The notes beneath the pieces are model-generated. The model was not told where the DNA came from and did no database searches. It saw only the letters and a program-made list of their open reading frames with translations. Of a DNA stretch of 64,000 nt, positions 28,592 through 37,209 are shown piece by piece (position 1 is the stretch's first letter; each line of letters starts with the position of its first letter). A program made the translations under genes and the position numbers. Source of the DNA: Calothrix sp. NIES-3974 (GTDB lineage: Bacteria; Cyanobacteriota; Cyanobacteriia; Cyanobacteriales; Nostocaceae); contig NZ_AP018254.1 of assembly GCF_002368395.1 (NCBI RefSeq), forward strand, positions 124,001-188,000, written 5' to 3'.

Positions 28592-28703
28592 CCCGGATTT
28601 CTCACAAACTCCGAAAACTTTCAGTGAGTAGGGAGTGGGGAGTAGGGGGTAGTAGGAAAATTAACCCATTACTCAAGGCTTATCACTCCTTTGTGAAAAA
28701 TAC
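28592..28703 (+). repeat. 100-bp MITE-like element (TTTCTCAC ends)
   Basis: Starts CCCGGATTTCTCACAAACTC, includes a heptamer stretch (GTAGGGAGTGGGGAG), then AGTAGGAAAATTAACCC, ACTCAAGGCTTATCACTCC and TTTGTGAAAAATAC. It is the same family as 20638-20751 in the opposite orientation. Confidence 0.85.
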
Positions 28704-28830
28704 AAAGAGCGTTAACAGTCAGCAGTCAACAACAAATAATTTAGGATATTTCCCAATTGGTTCGATAAATATAGAAATAGATGTATGAAAATTTCTATTT
28801 CTCAAGCAGACAGGAAGGAAGGAGTGAACA

Positions 28831-29331
28831 ATGACAACACCCGAACATCAAATTCGCGTTTATAGCCAAGATGAAGTCCAACAGATATTACAAATTGCGA
28901 TCGCTCGTCAAAGCAATGATCAAGATAAGGCTTTTACCTACACGGAATTACAGGAAATAGCTCAGGAATTAGGAATTAGTCCCGAATCCCTGCAAAAAGC
29001 AGAACGGGATTGGGTGGTGTTCCGTGATGAAGCCAATCAACGTTTAGCCTTTGATGTTTATCGTCGCGATCGCTTTCGCAAGCGTTTAGGTAATTATGGA
29101 CTGGTTAATGGCTTTTTCTTGGTGATTGATTTTTTGGGTGGATGGCAAATATCCTGGTCTTTGTATATCCTGGCTTTTTTTGGTTTTGTGGTGGGAGTTG
29201 ATGCTTGGAATACTTTTCAACTTCAGGGACAAGAATACGAAGCAGCCTTTCAAAACTGGTTACGTCGCAACCAGTTTAAGAAAACAGTCAACAATTTAGT
29301 AACCAAGATATTAAATTTTATGAATAGCTAA
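28831..29331 (+). CDS. 2TM domain-containing protein
   Basis: 166 residues, ATG with a strong ribosome site (GGAAGGAAGGAG at 28813-28824). The N-terminal half is a helical, DNA-binding-like or regulatory segment (YSQDEVQQILQIAIARQ, TYTELQEIAQELGISPESLQKAERDW). It is followed by two membrane helices (LVNGFFLVIDFLGG and WSLYILAFFGFVVGVDAWNTF), then a basic tail. This matches the 2TM family (PF13239, from memory), found with two-component or LytTR systems in other bacteria. Here it is single. The last 21 bp overlap purN tail to tail, so the two transcripts are antisense at their ends. Confidence 0.8.
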   Translation: MTTPEHQIRVYSQDEVQQILQIAIARQSNDQDKAFTYTELQEIAQELGISPESLQKAERDWVVFRDEANQRLAFDVYRRDRFRKRLGNYGLVNGFFLVIDFLGGWQISWSLYILAFFGFVVGVDAWNTFQLQGQEYEAAFQNWLRRNQFKKTVNNLVTKILNFMNS

Positions 29332-29970
29332 GGCAATACCAATCGGTAAAATCCGATGTTCTTCAATTTGCACTCGCTCATGTAGGGTTTGTGGAGTGTC
29401 CCCAGGTAAAATTGGGACTGCGGCTTGAATTAAAATTGGCCCGCTATCGACCTCCAAGCACACTAAATGTACCGTACAACCAGTAATTTTCACACCAGCA
29501 GCCAAAGCTTGCTCAATCGCACGCACACCTTTGAAGCTTGGTAATAAACTGGGATGAATATTAATAATTCTCTGGGGAAAAGCATCAATTAATACTTGAG
29601 TCACTAAGCGCATCCATCCAGCCATGACCACCCATTCTACTTGGTAATCCAACAAAACTTTCACAATCGCTCGATCAAAATCCTGCCGACTGTTAAATTC
29701 ACGATGATTGATAAGTATAGCCGGAATTCCCCAGGATTTTGCCCTTTGAGCAACATAGGCATCTGGGTTATTATAAATTACCACTTGAATTTGGGCATGG
29801 AGAATACCACTGGCGATCGCACCTGCAACTGCTTCAAAGTTGCTACCGTTACCTGAAGCCATGATTGCCAGTTTTGCAGGTTGTTGTTGGGGATTTTGCC
29901 AGTTGTTTATTAAGGAAGCATCAATGGGAGGAACAACCAAACTGGGAGTAATTTCAGGGAACGATGACAT
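29311..29970 (-). CDS. purN: Phosphoribosylglycinamide formyltransferase
   Basis: 219 residues, ATG start. It transfers a formyl group from 10-formyl-tetrahydrofolate to GAR, the third step of purine synthesis. Motifs: ASGNGSNFEAV (substrate loop), the catalytic region NIHPSLLPSFKG with the conserved Asn and His, and GCTVHLVCLEVDSGPIL with the second catalytic Asp. The N-terminal 30 residues precede the usual E. coli start and are typical of cyanobacterial forms. Gene end overlaps the 2TM gene by 21 bp. Confidence 0.95.
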   Translation of the reverse strand: MSSFPEITPSLVVPPIDASLINNWQNPQQQPAKLAIMASGNGSNFEAVAGAIASGILHAQIQVVIYNNPDAYVAQRAKSWGIPAILINHREFNSRQDFDRAIVKVLLDYQVEWVVMAGWMRLVTQVLIDAFPQRIINIHPSLLPSFKGVRAIEQALAAGVKITGCTVHLVCLEVDSGPILIQAAVPILPGDTPQTLHERVQIEEHRILPIGIALAIHKI

Positions 29971-30556
29971 AAAGGGGAAATAAGGTAGAATTAGAGAATA
30001 CAGGATACAGGATACAGGATACGGAATAGGTTCGTAATACCAATTTGAAAAAAGAATCCGACAGATAAATTTTGTAGAGACGTAGCACTGCTACGTCTCA
30101 TATTGAGTATGTGTTGCAAACATTTTTTGAATTGGTATAAAAGGGGTTTTGAGTAAGCTTGTATTTATGCCTTGTATGCTGATACATTTCCCATTGGGTT
30201 TGTTGACAGTTGACAGGTGACAGAGGAGAGGTAGCATTGCTAGGTCTTTTCAAGCATTAATCATCTCCATCAAAAGTCCAGTTTAGGAACCTTGACAACA
30301 GCAACAACACAACTTTTGTAAAACCCCAATTTGGTGGTTTACCCATTATAGGGAAATTATCGGGTATTGCTTGCGATCGCATCCTTTACCGGGATGTTGA
30401 ACGAGTAAGTTATCAGCCTGAAGTGACGAATTGATTTTCCTACTACTCCCTATTTCCCACTCCCTACTCCCTGTAAGTTTTAGAGATTTGCTCCCAATGC
30501 AAGTTTTCTCTACATGATGATCAAAACCGCCAAAATTATCTATTTTGGAGTCAAAT
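29971..30556. other. Intergenic region with palindrome and MITE copy
   Basis: 30077-30099 is a palindrome (GAGACGTAGCA / TGCTACGTCTC around C). 30001-30020 shows three tandem ATACAGG/ACAGGAT units. 30389-30502 is an inverted TTTCTCAC-family copy containing heptamer units. No gene seen. Confidence 0.6.
30389..30502 (-). repeat. 100-bp MITE-like element, inverted, diverged copy
   Basis: Contains ACGAGTAAGTTATCAGCC, GAATTGATTTTCCTACTACT, CTCCCTACTCCCTGTAAG and ends TTGCTCCCAATGCAAG, as in the copies at 28592 and 48535 read on the other strand. Confidence 0.7.
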
Positions 30557-31176
30557 ATGGCTTTGAGTAACTTTAAAAGCGTCGGTGAGGTTCTCAAGGA
30601 ATATCAGGTGACTTTTAGGGAAGCCAACTTGATCACAGAAGTACCCTTCCATATTCCTGATTATTTTCGAGCAGACTTGGAAATTGTCATGCGGGAAGGT
30701 GTTGTGGATAACTCGGAATTTGCAATTTGTGAAAATCTCATTTATCCCGTTCTCAAGGAAGTTTGGAAAATTTACAGCAGTAAGTTTACCTTGTGGAGTC
30801 ACCAATCTTTAAATTGTGATCAAAAGCTGTCAGGATACCCGAATATATACTAGCAAGACGTTCGCCCCAGGGAAAAGTAGTCTTTGACAAGCCATATTTT
30901 ATTTTGGTAGAAGCCAAACAGGATGATTTTGAAGGTGCTTGGGGTCAGTGTTTAGCAGAAATGATAGCTGCACAAAAGTTAAACGATGAATATCCAATCA
31001 CGATTTTTGCCATTGTCTCTAACGGCGATCGCTGGCAATTTGGCAAGTTAGAAAAAAATATTTTTACTAAAAATATCACCTTTTACACAATTCAAGATTT
31101 AGATAAACTATTTGCTGTTGTCAATTTTATTTTTCAGCAATGTGAAGAACAACTTGATAACTTACTGGTTGTATAA
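30557..31176 (+). pseudogene. Conserved cyanobacterial protein broken by a frameshift
   Basis: The gene starts at ATG 30557 with GGAG 6 bp upstream. It reads MALSNFKSVGEVLKEYQ...DNSEFAICENLIYPVLKEVW...LSGYP and hits TAG at 30851-30853. In the +1-shifted frame from 30841 the protein continues seamlessly as EYILARRSPQGKVVFDKPYFILVEAK to TAA at 31174-31176. Adding one G at CCCGAATAT (30838-30846) restores the full 207-residue frame. The family resembles PD-(D/E)xK-type proteins (FILVEAKQDDFEGAWGQCLAEM, with E and K in a nuclease-like site), but no function is known to me. It is a recent pseudogene or a sequencing error. Confidence 0.85.
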
Positions 31177-31177
31177 C

Positions 31178-31276
31178 CCGGATTTCTCTCAAACTTCTAA
31201 AACTTACAGGGAGTAGGGAGTAGAAGGACAATTCATCCGTCGCTCAAGACTTATAAGTGACTTGTGAGAAATCCGG
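31178..31276 (+). repeat. Complete 99-bp MITE-like element
   Basis: Perfect 11-bp terminal inverted repeats CCGGATTTCTC...GAGAAATCCGG, extending imperfectly to CTCAA/TTGTGAG. The interior has CAGGGAGTAGGGAGTAGAAGGA and GCTCAAGACTTATAAG. It begins two bases after the stop of the frameshifted gene. It defines the ends of the family best. Confidence 0.9.
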
Positions 31277-31954
31277 AAGTAGAGACGACCCACCGGTCGT
31301 CTCCAGAGGAGTAGGGAGTAGTAGGAAAATCAACCCATTATCCAAGGCTTATCATTCCCTTGTTCAAAGTGCAGGATCAGCAAGTCAGCAAAAATAAACC
31401 AAACTATAATTTGTACAGTAATATATTTCCCTTTTGGTTTTTGACAGTCAACAGTTAATGAAAAAGTCTGTTTGTGAGGGCAGGGAACAGGGAGTCGGTA
31501 CAGATACGACATGTCGCGTCTGTTTAACCTGAAAATGGAACGATGGAACGTGATTACTCCTACGTCGTAGCCATCTATCTATGAGATTCATAAAGCCTAA
31601 AACTCTTTTCCAGCATTATTCGCAAGAAATAGAAGTTTTTAAAAACCTCCTAATATTGGGAATAAAATCAGTAAACCTGGAATCAGCAAGTTATTGACTT
31701 CGTTCTCAAGTAATGAAAGAGGTTACTTTAAACCTTAACTGACAAAATTATTGATTCACAAGGATTGTAGTGTTTCAAATCCGTCGAATTCAGGTTAAAT
31801 GGATAAACAACAAAATTAAAATTAATCCAAAATCCATAGATGCACCTAGTGCGGATCGACCAAAGAGTAATCCAAAATCCATAGACGCGTTGGCGAAAGC
31901 CATGCCTTTAGGCTAGCGGATCGACCGTAGAGTAAATCCAAAATCCAAAATCCA
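31277..31954. other. Intergenic region rich in repeats
   Basis: 31279-31303 is a degenerate GTAGAGACGACC palindrome. 31313-31377 is a partial copy of the TTTCTCAC family. 31502-31521 is the palindrome AGATACGACATGTCGCGTCT. 31830-31946 holds two tandem units of a repeat with AATCCAAAATCCATAG and GCGGATCGACC; the second includes the arm inverted with 27711-27789. No gene is visible. The ABC permease start follows at 31955. Confidence 0.6.
31861..31946 (-). repeat. Long inverted repeat, right copy
   Basis: Reverse complement of 27711-27789. It contains ATCCATAGACGCGTTGGCGA, AAGCCATGCCTTTAGGCTAG and CGGATCGACC. A shortened tandem copy that lacks the CGCGTTGGC...TTTAGGCTA middle lies just upstream (about 31823-31862). 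Confidence 0.9.
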
Positions 31955-32842
31955 ATGACTAACTCAAGCAAAACCAATCACTCCATCCTCGATAACGACA
32001 CAGTTGCAGCCTGGATATTTCTCACCCCGGCATTAATTTTATTCGGAGTTTTCCTCATCTATCCAATACTGTACCTGTTTTACCTCAGTTTTACCGCCGG
32101 AAGCTTTACTTCCACTGGTGTCTACTGGGTCGGCGGGAGAAATTACCTGCGTTTACTTCTCAATCCAGATTTTTGGCAAGTTATGGGCAATACCCTATAC
32201 TTCACCCTTGCCACCGTCATACCCAGTATTATCCTTCCCCTGTTCATGGCTGTATTGCTCGATCAAAGTATCGCCCTACGGGGTATCCTGCGTACAGCCT
32301 ACTTTATCCCTTCCATCATCTCCCTCGTCGCTGCTGGTCTGGGATTTCGTTGGCTCTTTCAAACAGAAGGTCCCGTCAACGCCCTGTTAAATACACTGGG
32401 TATAACACCTATTCCCTGGCTAGGGGATACCTTTTGGGCAATGCCAGTACTAATTCTCCTCAGCACCTGGAAACAACTGGGGTTTAATATGGTCGTATTT
32501 TTAGCCGGATTACAGACAATCCCTCCCAGTCGTTACGAAGCAGCCGAACTCGATGGGGCAAATTCATGGCAAAAATTCCAACATGTCACCCTACCTGGAC
32601 TTAGTTCCACCCTGATTTTCGTCCTCATTACAACGGTTATTTTTACCCTCCGCAGTTTTGAGCAAGTTTACGTTATGACCGGAGGTGGACCACTCAATTC
32701 CACTAATTTGCTGGTTTATTATATCTATCAAGAAGCCTTCGGACAATTTGATTTTGGCTATGCTGCCGCCGCATCTACATTTCTTTTGGGGATAACTTTA
32801 ATACTGGTATACTTACAACTGCGGACATGGAGTCAAGATTAA
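31955..32842 (+). CDS. Sugar-type ABC transporter permease (MalF/UgpA-like)
   Basis: 295 residues, ATG start. Six membrane helices are visible, the first from AAWIFLTPALILFGVFLIYPI. The ABC-contact EAA loop reads YEAAELDGANSWQKFQHVTLP, a good match to the CUT1 MalF-family consensus EAAxxDGA...IxLP. No MalG-type partner permease, binding protein or ATPase gene is adjacent, so those subunits must be encoded elsewhere. This is usual for dispersed cyanobacterial sugar transporters. Substrate is not predictable. There is no clear ribosome site, and a repeat-rich spacer precedes it. Confidence 0.9.
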   Translation: MTNSSKTNHSILDNDTVAAWIFLTPALILFGVFLIYPILYLFYLSFTAGSFTSTGVYWVGGRNYLRLLLNPDFWQVMGNTLYFTLATVIPSIILPLFMAVLLDQSIALRGILRTAYFIPSIISLVAAGLGFRWLFQTEGPVNALLNTLGITPIPWLGDTFWAMPVLILLSTWKQLGFNMVVFLAGLQTIPPSRYEAAELDGANSWQKFQHVTLPGLSSTLIFVLITTVIFTLRSFEQVYVMTGGGPLNSTNLLVYYIYQEAFGQFDFGYAAAASTFLLGITLILVYLQLRTWSQD

Positions 32843-33616
32843 AGGAATAGTGTAGCTATTGTTGATAAGTAGGTGGGTGGTGAAAATTGTCGTTGAGATT
32901 AGGGCGTACAGACGACCCGTCGGGTCGTCTGTACGCCGAATGATCGATGACGTTGCGGCTTGATGTTTAATTGCACCTACCTACTTATACCCACAGTCAA
33001 ATATCTTAGGCAATGTTAATACTTGTTGGTATTTCGGATTTTGTTGATTTTTCGGGAAGAGGGTGTTTGTTTTGTAAATATAGCTCGCACCTTAATATAC
33101 ACTATAGTACCCATGTTTTGTCAAGATGTCAATAATCAATCCTGAAACGATTATAATTACGTGCAAGGATTGAGAATAATGTCATTAATATTGAGAATAA
33201 GGTCGGTTTTTGTGTCAATAAGCTGCCAAACAGGGGGAAAGTACAATTTTGGGATTTTCACAGATTAAAAAAACTAATAATGGGTCTGCGGAATAAAGTC
33301 TTTTAGTGAGGGTAGGGAACAGGGAGTAGAGAAGAGTCAACGGGTTGTCTCTACTCAAAAATTCCACTTTTCTTGCTTGTAAATGCGTCTTTGAGAGTGT
33401 TTAATATCGTTTACGCCAATGCTTGCTACATATCAGGGGCTGTAACCGTTGATTATTCTAGTTTCATTTATTGCAAAGTACAAGATAATCGATATAACCG
33501 CTTTTTCAGCTTTCCTTAAAAACTTCGGGTTAGCTTCTTGATATCCGTTGGAATCAGTGTAAAAATTCTCAATTTCAAATTACGTAGCTAGCTTCCCGCG
33601 TAGCGGGTATTACAAA
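32843..33616. other. Intergenic region with a complete miniature element
   Basis: 32865-32988 is a 124-bp element with inverted ends. 33094-33132 holds TTGACA and TATATT/TATAGT hexamers on the minus strand, but spacing is not ideal (12, 19 or 20 bp). 33580-33612 has a GCTTCCCGCGTAGCGGGT hairpin (CCCGC/GCGGG) followed by ATTACAAATTACGAATTACGAAT. No gene found. Confidence 0.6.
32865..32988. repeat. 124-bp inverted-repeat element
   Basis: Ends ATAAGTAGGTGGGTG and its near complement CACCTACCTACTTAT. The centre is a perfect 29-bp palindrome (GTACAGACGACCCG arms) at 32906-32934. The right half (CGCCGAATGA..., TTGCGG..., ATGTTTAATTGCACC) recurs at 383-465. It is structured like a non-autonomous mobile element. 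Confidence 0.85.
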
Positions 33617-33820
33617 TTACGAATTACGAATTTTAGTTTCACTTCTAATGAAGCGATATCCAAGTACACCCATCGTGACTAGAGTTGGAAAGAGAACGAT
33701 TGCGAGGGCGTTTGCATCTGTTGCCGGAATCGGTACGTAGGGTAAAGCATATTTAATCCCCACGGAAATTACCGCAGATGCCAGCATTACTTTGGTGATC
33801 AGTCCTATCTGATTATTCAT
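33617..33820 (-). CDS. Small two-helix membrane protein
   Basis: 67 residues, ATG start. Two hydrophobic segments: ITKVMLASAVISVGIKYAL and ALAIVLFPTLVTMGVLGYRFI, with a short proline-rich loop (PYVPIPATDAN) and a basic tail. Similar small proteins are, from memory, conserved across Nostocales. Function unknown. It is a single gene. Confidence 0.65.
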   Translation of the reverse strand: MNNQIGLITKVMLASAVISVGIKYALPYVPIPATDANALAIVLFPTLVTMGVLGYRFIRSETKIRNS

Positions 33821-33989
33821 ATCCAGTTACAGTCAACAACGCGAGTCAAGCAAAATCATACTGTCCCCAGGAAAGTGTGGTTATACGCATCTTTCTGGGA
33901 CGGTAGCTACCATACCCATACAACCTGGGTCATTTTTAGAATGATATCAAGTTAACAATCTGTTACACAATTCTCATTTTTGGGAATAG

Positions 33990-34127
33990 TCAAGGCGATC
34001 GCAAGAATCCAACAAAGGTGACAATTTGAGTAAAAACAAGAGCTAGAAACAAGGAGACAAAGCCAAATATAATTTGAATACAGACGGATTTGACAAGAGC
34101 AATCATTCCCTGGGAGATAATTTGCAT
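33990..34127 (-). CDS. Possible 45-residue single-helix membrane protein
   Basis: An ATG frame of 45 codons: MQIISQGMIALVKS, then VCIQIIFGFVSLFLALVFTQ and IVTFVGFLRSP. A single strong hydrophobic helix and a short basic N-terminus look like a small membrane subunit. No good ribosome site is seen, and I do not recognise a family. The remainder of the 33821-34218 spacer shows no other gene. Confidence 0.35.
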   Translation of the reverse strand: MQIISQGMIALVKSVCIQIIFGFVSLFLALVFTQIVTFVGFLRSP

Positions 34128-34218
34128 TTTTAATTGTGATGGGGAAATAGAGCAACTCAGGGTTTATTAGGTGGTAGAGGGTGAAGAACAAGTACACTAG
34201 ACAGAGGTGGGGAGAATT

Positions 34219-34887
34219 ATGCTGTATTTACCAGTTTCCCTGATTTTATTTTTGATATTGCTGCTGTTGTTACCATTTTTATGGTTTGCGATCGCAGTTG
34301 ATATTGTGAAAGTGGCTGCGGCCAAGTTAGGATTTGCACCCAATGTAGCCCTGTTATTACTAGCCTTAATTATCCTTGGTAGCACCATAAATATTCCCCT
34401 CTACCGTACCACCACATCCACACCGATAGCCCTGAGTGAGATGGAATTATGGATGCGGGAATTTTGGGGCATACCCCTGCGACGGATTCAAAGTTCCACC
34501 ATTATCGCCTTGAATGTGGGGGGAGGGTTGATCCCTGTGGTGTTAGCAATCTATCAATTTACCCAAGCCAATCCCCTAGCAATTATCATCGTCACAGCGA
34601 TTGTGAGTATCGTCAGTTATCTATCTGCCAAGGTAGTTCCCGGAATTGGGATTCAAATGAACCCTTTAGTTGCACCCTTAACAGCAGCCCTGAGTGCAAT
34701 GCTAATTTCAGCATCCCATGCAGCTCCAGTTGCCTTTGCTGGAGGAGTTCTCGGTACCCTAATTGGTGCAGACATTTTTCATCTCAAAGATATTCAAGCC
34801 ATGAGTTCGGGGGTATTGAGCATCGGGGGTGCGGGGGTATTTGATGGTATTGCCCTATGTGGGTTGTTTGCATTGTTGTTAACTTGA
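34219..34887 (+). CDS. DUF1614 membrane protein
   Basis: 222 residues from ATG 34219, chosen because GGGGAG at 34209-34214 precedes it; the GTG at 34207 is part of that ribosome site. It is mostly hydrophobic with about six helices. Conserved parts: SAKVVPGIGIQMNPLVAPL, ASHAAPVAFAGGVLGTLIGADIFHL and the glycine-rich SIGGAGVFDGIALCGLFALLL. These match the DUF1614 family (PF07758, from memory), predicted to be membrane transport-like. Function is unknown. Confidence 0.8.
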   Translation: MLYLPVSLILFLILLLLLPFLWFAIAVDIVKVAAAKLGFAPNVALLLLALIILGSTINIPLYRTTTSTPIALSEMELWMREFWGIPLRRIQSSTIIALNVGGGLIPVVLAIYQFTQANPLAIIIVTAIVSIVSYLSAKVVPGIGIQMNPLVAPLTAALSAMLISASHAAPVAFAGGVLGTLIGADIFHLKDIQAMSSGVLSIGGAGVFDGIALCGLFALLLT

Positions 34888-35141
34888 CAGGGAACAGGGG
34901 AGCGCGGGAGTAAGGGAAAAAACACTTTCATGGGTTCTGGTGTAGGCAGTACATGTAGGCTACTCCCCACTCCCTTACAAGCCAGACAGTAGGAAAGAAC
35001 GATTTTGTATAGGTTTGAATGTACGCAGTTCTCTACCATAAAACTATGTCTACATTTAGATGTGTAGCAGTTGCAAGATCGAGATGGTTATTTCCCATCT
35101 TCTGCCCATTCCAGGAAGAACAGAAACACGGAGGATAGCAA

Positions 35142-37073
35142 ATGCCAGTTGAAACGAACAATCAGAAAAAACCGCCACGGGTGCGTCAATTTGGTGGTAG
35201 CTTGTTAATTTTATTAACCCTGTTACTGGTGTTAAATCTAGTTGTACCAAGCTTTTTTGGACCAAAGTTGCCGCAAATTCCCTACAGTGACTTTATCAAC
35301 CAAGTGCAAGCTGGAAAAGTTAAAAGAGCAGTGGTTGGTAATGACCGCATCCAATATTCAATCCCGGTGACAACGGAAGATGGTAAAATTATCGAACAGG
35401 TTTATCAAACCACTCCCGTCGCCATTGATTTAGATTTACCGAAGATTTTGCGGGAAAACAACGTTGAATTTGCAGCACCTCCACCCAATGAAAATGGTTG
35501 GATCGGCACTTTGCTCAGTTGGGTAGTTCCTCCGTTAATTTTCTTTGGAATTTGGGGATTTTTATTTAATCGCCAAGGTGGTGGTCCTGCGGCTTTAACG
35601 GTGGGTAAAAGTAAAGCCCGGATTTATTCTGAAGGTAGTACGGGTGTAAAATTTAGTGATGTGGCAGGGATTGAAGAAGCCAAAGCTGAATTAGAGGAAG
35701 TTGTTGACTTTCTCAAAAATGCTGGTAGATATACCCGATTGGGTGCAAAAATTCCCAAGGGAGTTCTGTTGGTAGGACCTCCTGGAACCGGTAAAACTTT
35801 ACTGGCAAAGGCGATCGCTGGGGAAGCAGGTGTACCCTTCTTTAGCATCTCTGGTTCGGAATTTATTGAATTATTCGTCGGCGTTGGTGCAGCGAGGGTA
35901 CGGGATTTATTTGAACAAGCCAAGCAACAAGCACCCTGTATAGTATTCATCGATGAGTTGGATGCTCTTGGTAAATCCCGCGCTGGTGCAGGTGGTTTCT
36001 ACGGTGGTAACGATGAACGGGAACAAACCCTGAACCAGTTACTCACGGAAATGGACGGCTTTGATGCCAACACTGGTGTGATTATTATTGCCGCTACCAA
36101 CCGTCCCGAAGTGCTTGACCCCGCTCTACGTCGTCCTGGACGCTTTGACCGACAAGTGGTGGTGGATCGACCAGATAAAATTGGTCGGGAAGCAGTGTTG
36201 AAGGTTCATGCGCGTAACGTGAAATTGGATGAGGATGTGGATTTAGCCATAATTGCTGCGAGAACCCCCGGTTTTGCCGGTGCAGACCTCGCTAACCTGG
36301 TCAACGAAGCTGCTCTGATGGCAGCTCGCAACAACCGCGAAGCCGTGAAAATGGCAGACTTTAACGAAGCGATTGAACGGGTTGTCGCAGGATTGGAAAA
36401 GCGATCGCGTGTTCTTAACGAAATCGAGAAAAAGACAGTTGCTTACCACGAAGTCGGTCATGCGATTATTGGTGCCTTAATGCCGGGTGCGGGTAAAGTA
36501 GAAAAAATCTCCATTGTTCCCCGTGGTGTTGGTGCTTTGGGTTACACAATTCAAATGCCGGAGGAAGACAGATTCCTGATGGTGGAAGATGAGATTCGCG
36601 GCAGAATTGCTACTCTTTTGGGGGGTCGTTCGGCGGAAGAAATTGTCTTTGGCAAAGTATCTACGGGTGCTAGCGACGACATCCAAAAGGCAACCGACTT
36701 GGCGGAAAGATACGTTACTTTATACGGCATGAGTAGCGAACTTGGTCCTGTAGCCTTTGAAAAAATGCAACAGCAATTTATCGAAGGATATAGCAACCCC
36801 CGTCGGCAAATCAGTCCGAAAATTGCCGAAGAAATTGACCGAGAAGTGAAAATGATTGTGGATAATGCCCATCATATTGCCTTGAGTATTCTCCAGCAAA
36901 ATCGGGAATTATTGGAAAATACAGCCCAGGAATTACTGGAGAAAGAAATTCTCGAAGGTCAGGAATTGCGGGATAAATTAGAAACGGCAACTCCACCACC
37001 AGAAATGAATGAGTGGTTACGCACGGGGAAATTGGACGAAGATAAACCCTTGATGCAAACCAGTTTACGTTAG
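35142..37073 (+). CDS. ftsH: ATP-dependent zinc metalloprotease FtsH
   Basis: 643 residues, ATG start. It degrades membrane and unfolded proteins; in cyanobacteria some FtsH paralogues repair photosystem II by removing damaged D1. N-terminal helix (20-40), lumenal or periplasmic domain, second helix (128-145), then AAA+ domain: Walker A GPPGTGKT (212-219), Walker [11 protein letters not shown] (267-276), second region of homology RPGRFDR. The zinc site is HEVGH at 436-440 (E. coli reads HEAGH). The C-terminal ligand region is [14 protein letters not shown]. Which of the four cyanobacterial FtsH types it is cannot be fixed from sequence alone; the N-terminus suggests the FtsH1/FtsH4 group. Confidence 0.95.
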   Translation: MPVETNNQKKPPRVRQFGGSLLILLTLLLVLNLVVPSFFGPKLPQIPYSDFINQVQAGKVKRAVVGNDRIQYSIPVTTEDGKIIEQVYQTTPVAIDLDLPKILRENNVEFAAPPPNENGWIGTLLSWVVPPLIFFGIWGFLFNRQGGGPAALTVGKSKARIYSEGSTGVKFSDVAGIEEAKAELEEVVDFLKNAGRYTRLGAKIPKGVLLVGPPGTGKTLLAKAIAGEAGVPFFSISGSEFIELFVGVGAARVRDLFEQAKQQAPCIVFIDELDALGKSRAGAGGFYGGNDEREQTLNQLLTEMDGFDANTGVIIIAATNRPEVLDPALRRPGRFDRQVVVDRPDKIGREAVLKVHARNVKLDEDVDLAIIAARTPGFAGADLANLVNEAALMAARNNREAVKMADFNEAIERVVAGLEKRSRVLNEIEKKTVAYHEVGHAIIGALMPGAGKVEKISIVPRGVGALGYTIQMPEEDRFLMVEDEIRGRIATLLGGRSAEEIVFGKVSTGASDDIQKATDLAERYVTLYGMSSELGPVAFEKMQQQFIEGYSNPRRQISPKIAEEIDREVKMIVDNAHHIALSILQQNRELLENTAQELLEKEILEGQELRDKLETATPPPEMNEWLRTGKLDEDKPLMQTSLR

Positions 37074-37082
37074 CTTAATCTA

Positions 37083-37130
37083 TTCCTTCCCTGTGCTTCT
37101 ACAAGCATTATGGGGGAAGCATAGGGAATG
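37083..37130 (+). terminator. Large hairpin after ftsH
   Basis: TTCCCTGTGCTTC (37087-37099) pairs with GAAGCATAGGGAA (37116-37128) with one mismatch in 13. It lies 14 bp after the ftsH stop. No T run follows, so it may stabilise the 3' end rather than terminate by itself. Confidence 0.5.
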
Positions 37131-37209
37131 AGATCACAATACATCTATTCAAGTTGGTGGCAGAATACATCTTTCACCAACTTTTTGCAAAATCCCTCCC
37201 TTGATGCAG

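Larger units (their letters stand above)
27669..28830. other. 1.16-kb intergenic repeat field
   Basis: No convincing gene. 27711-27789 is an inverted partner of 31861-31946. 27985-28215 holds a diverged, interrupted copy of the TTTCTCAC-ended element. 28439-28503 is a partial copy with heptamer tract GGGAGTAGGGAGTAG. 28592-28703 is a fuller copy. A + strand frame at 28501-28788 runs through these repeats and is rejected. The promoter of the 2TM gene probably lies at 28740-28810. Confidence 0.65.

Noticed and set aside
28501-28788. 95-codon + strand frame
   Set aside because: Runs through two repeat elements and heptamer tracts.
33094-33132. TTGACA with TATAGT/TATATT on the minus strand
   Set aside because: Spacings of 12, 19 or 20 bp are poor and no gene follows; only a miniature element lies downstream.
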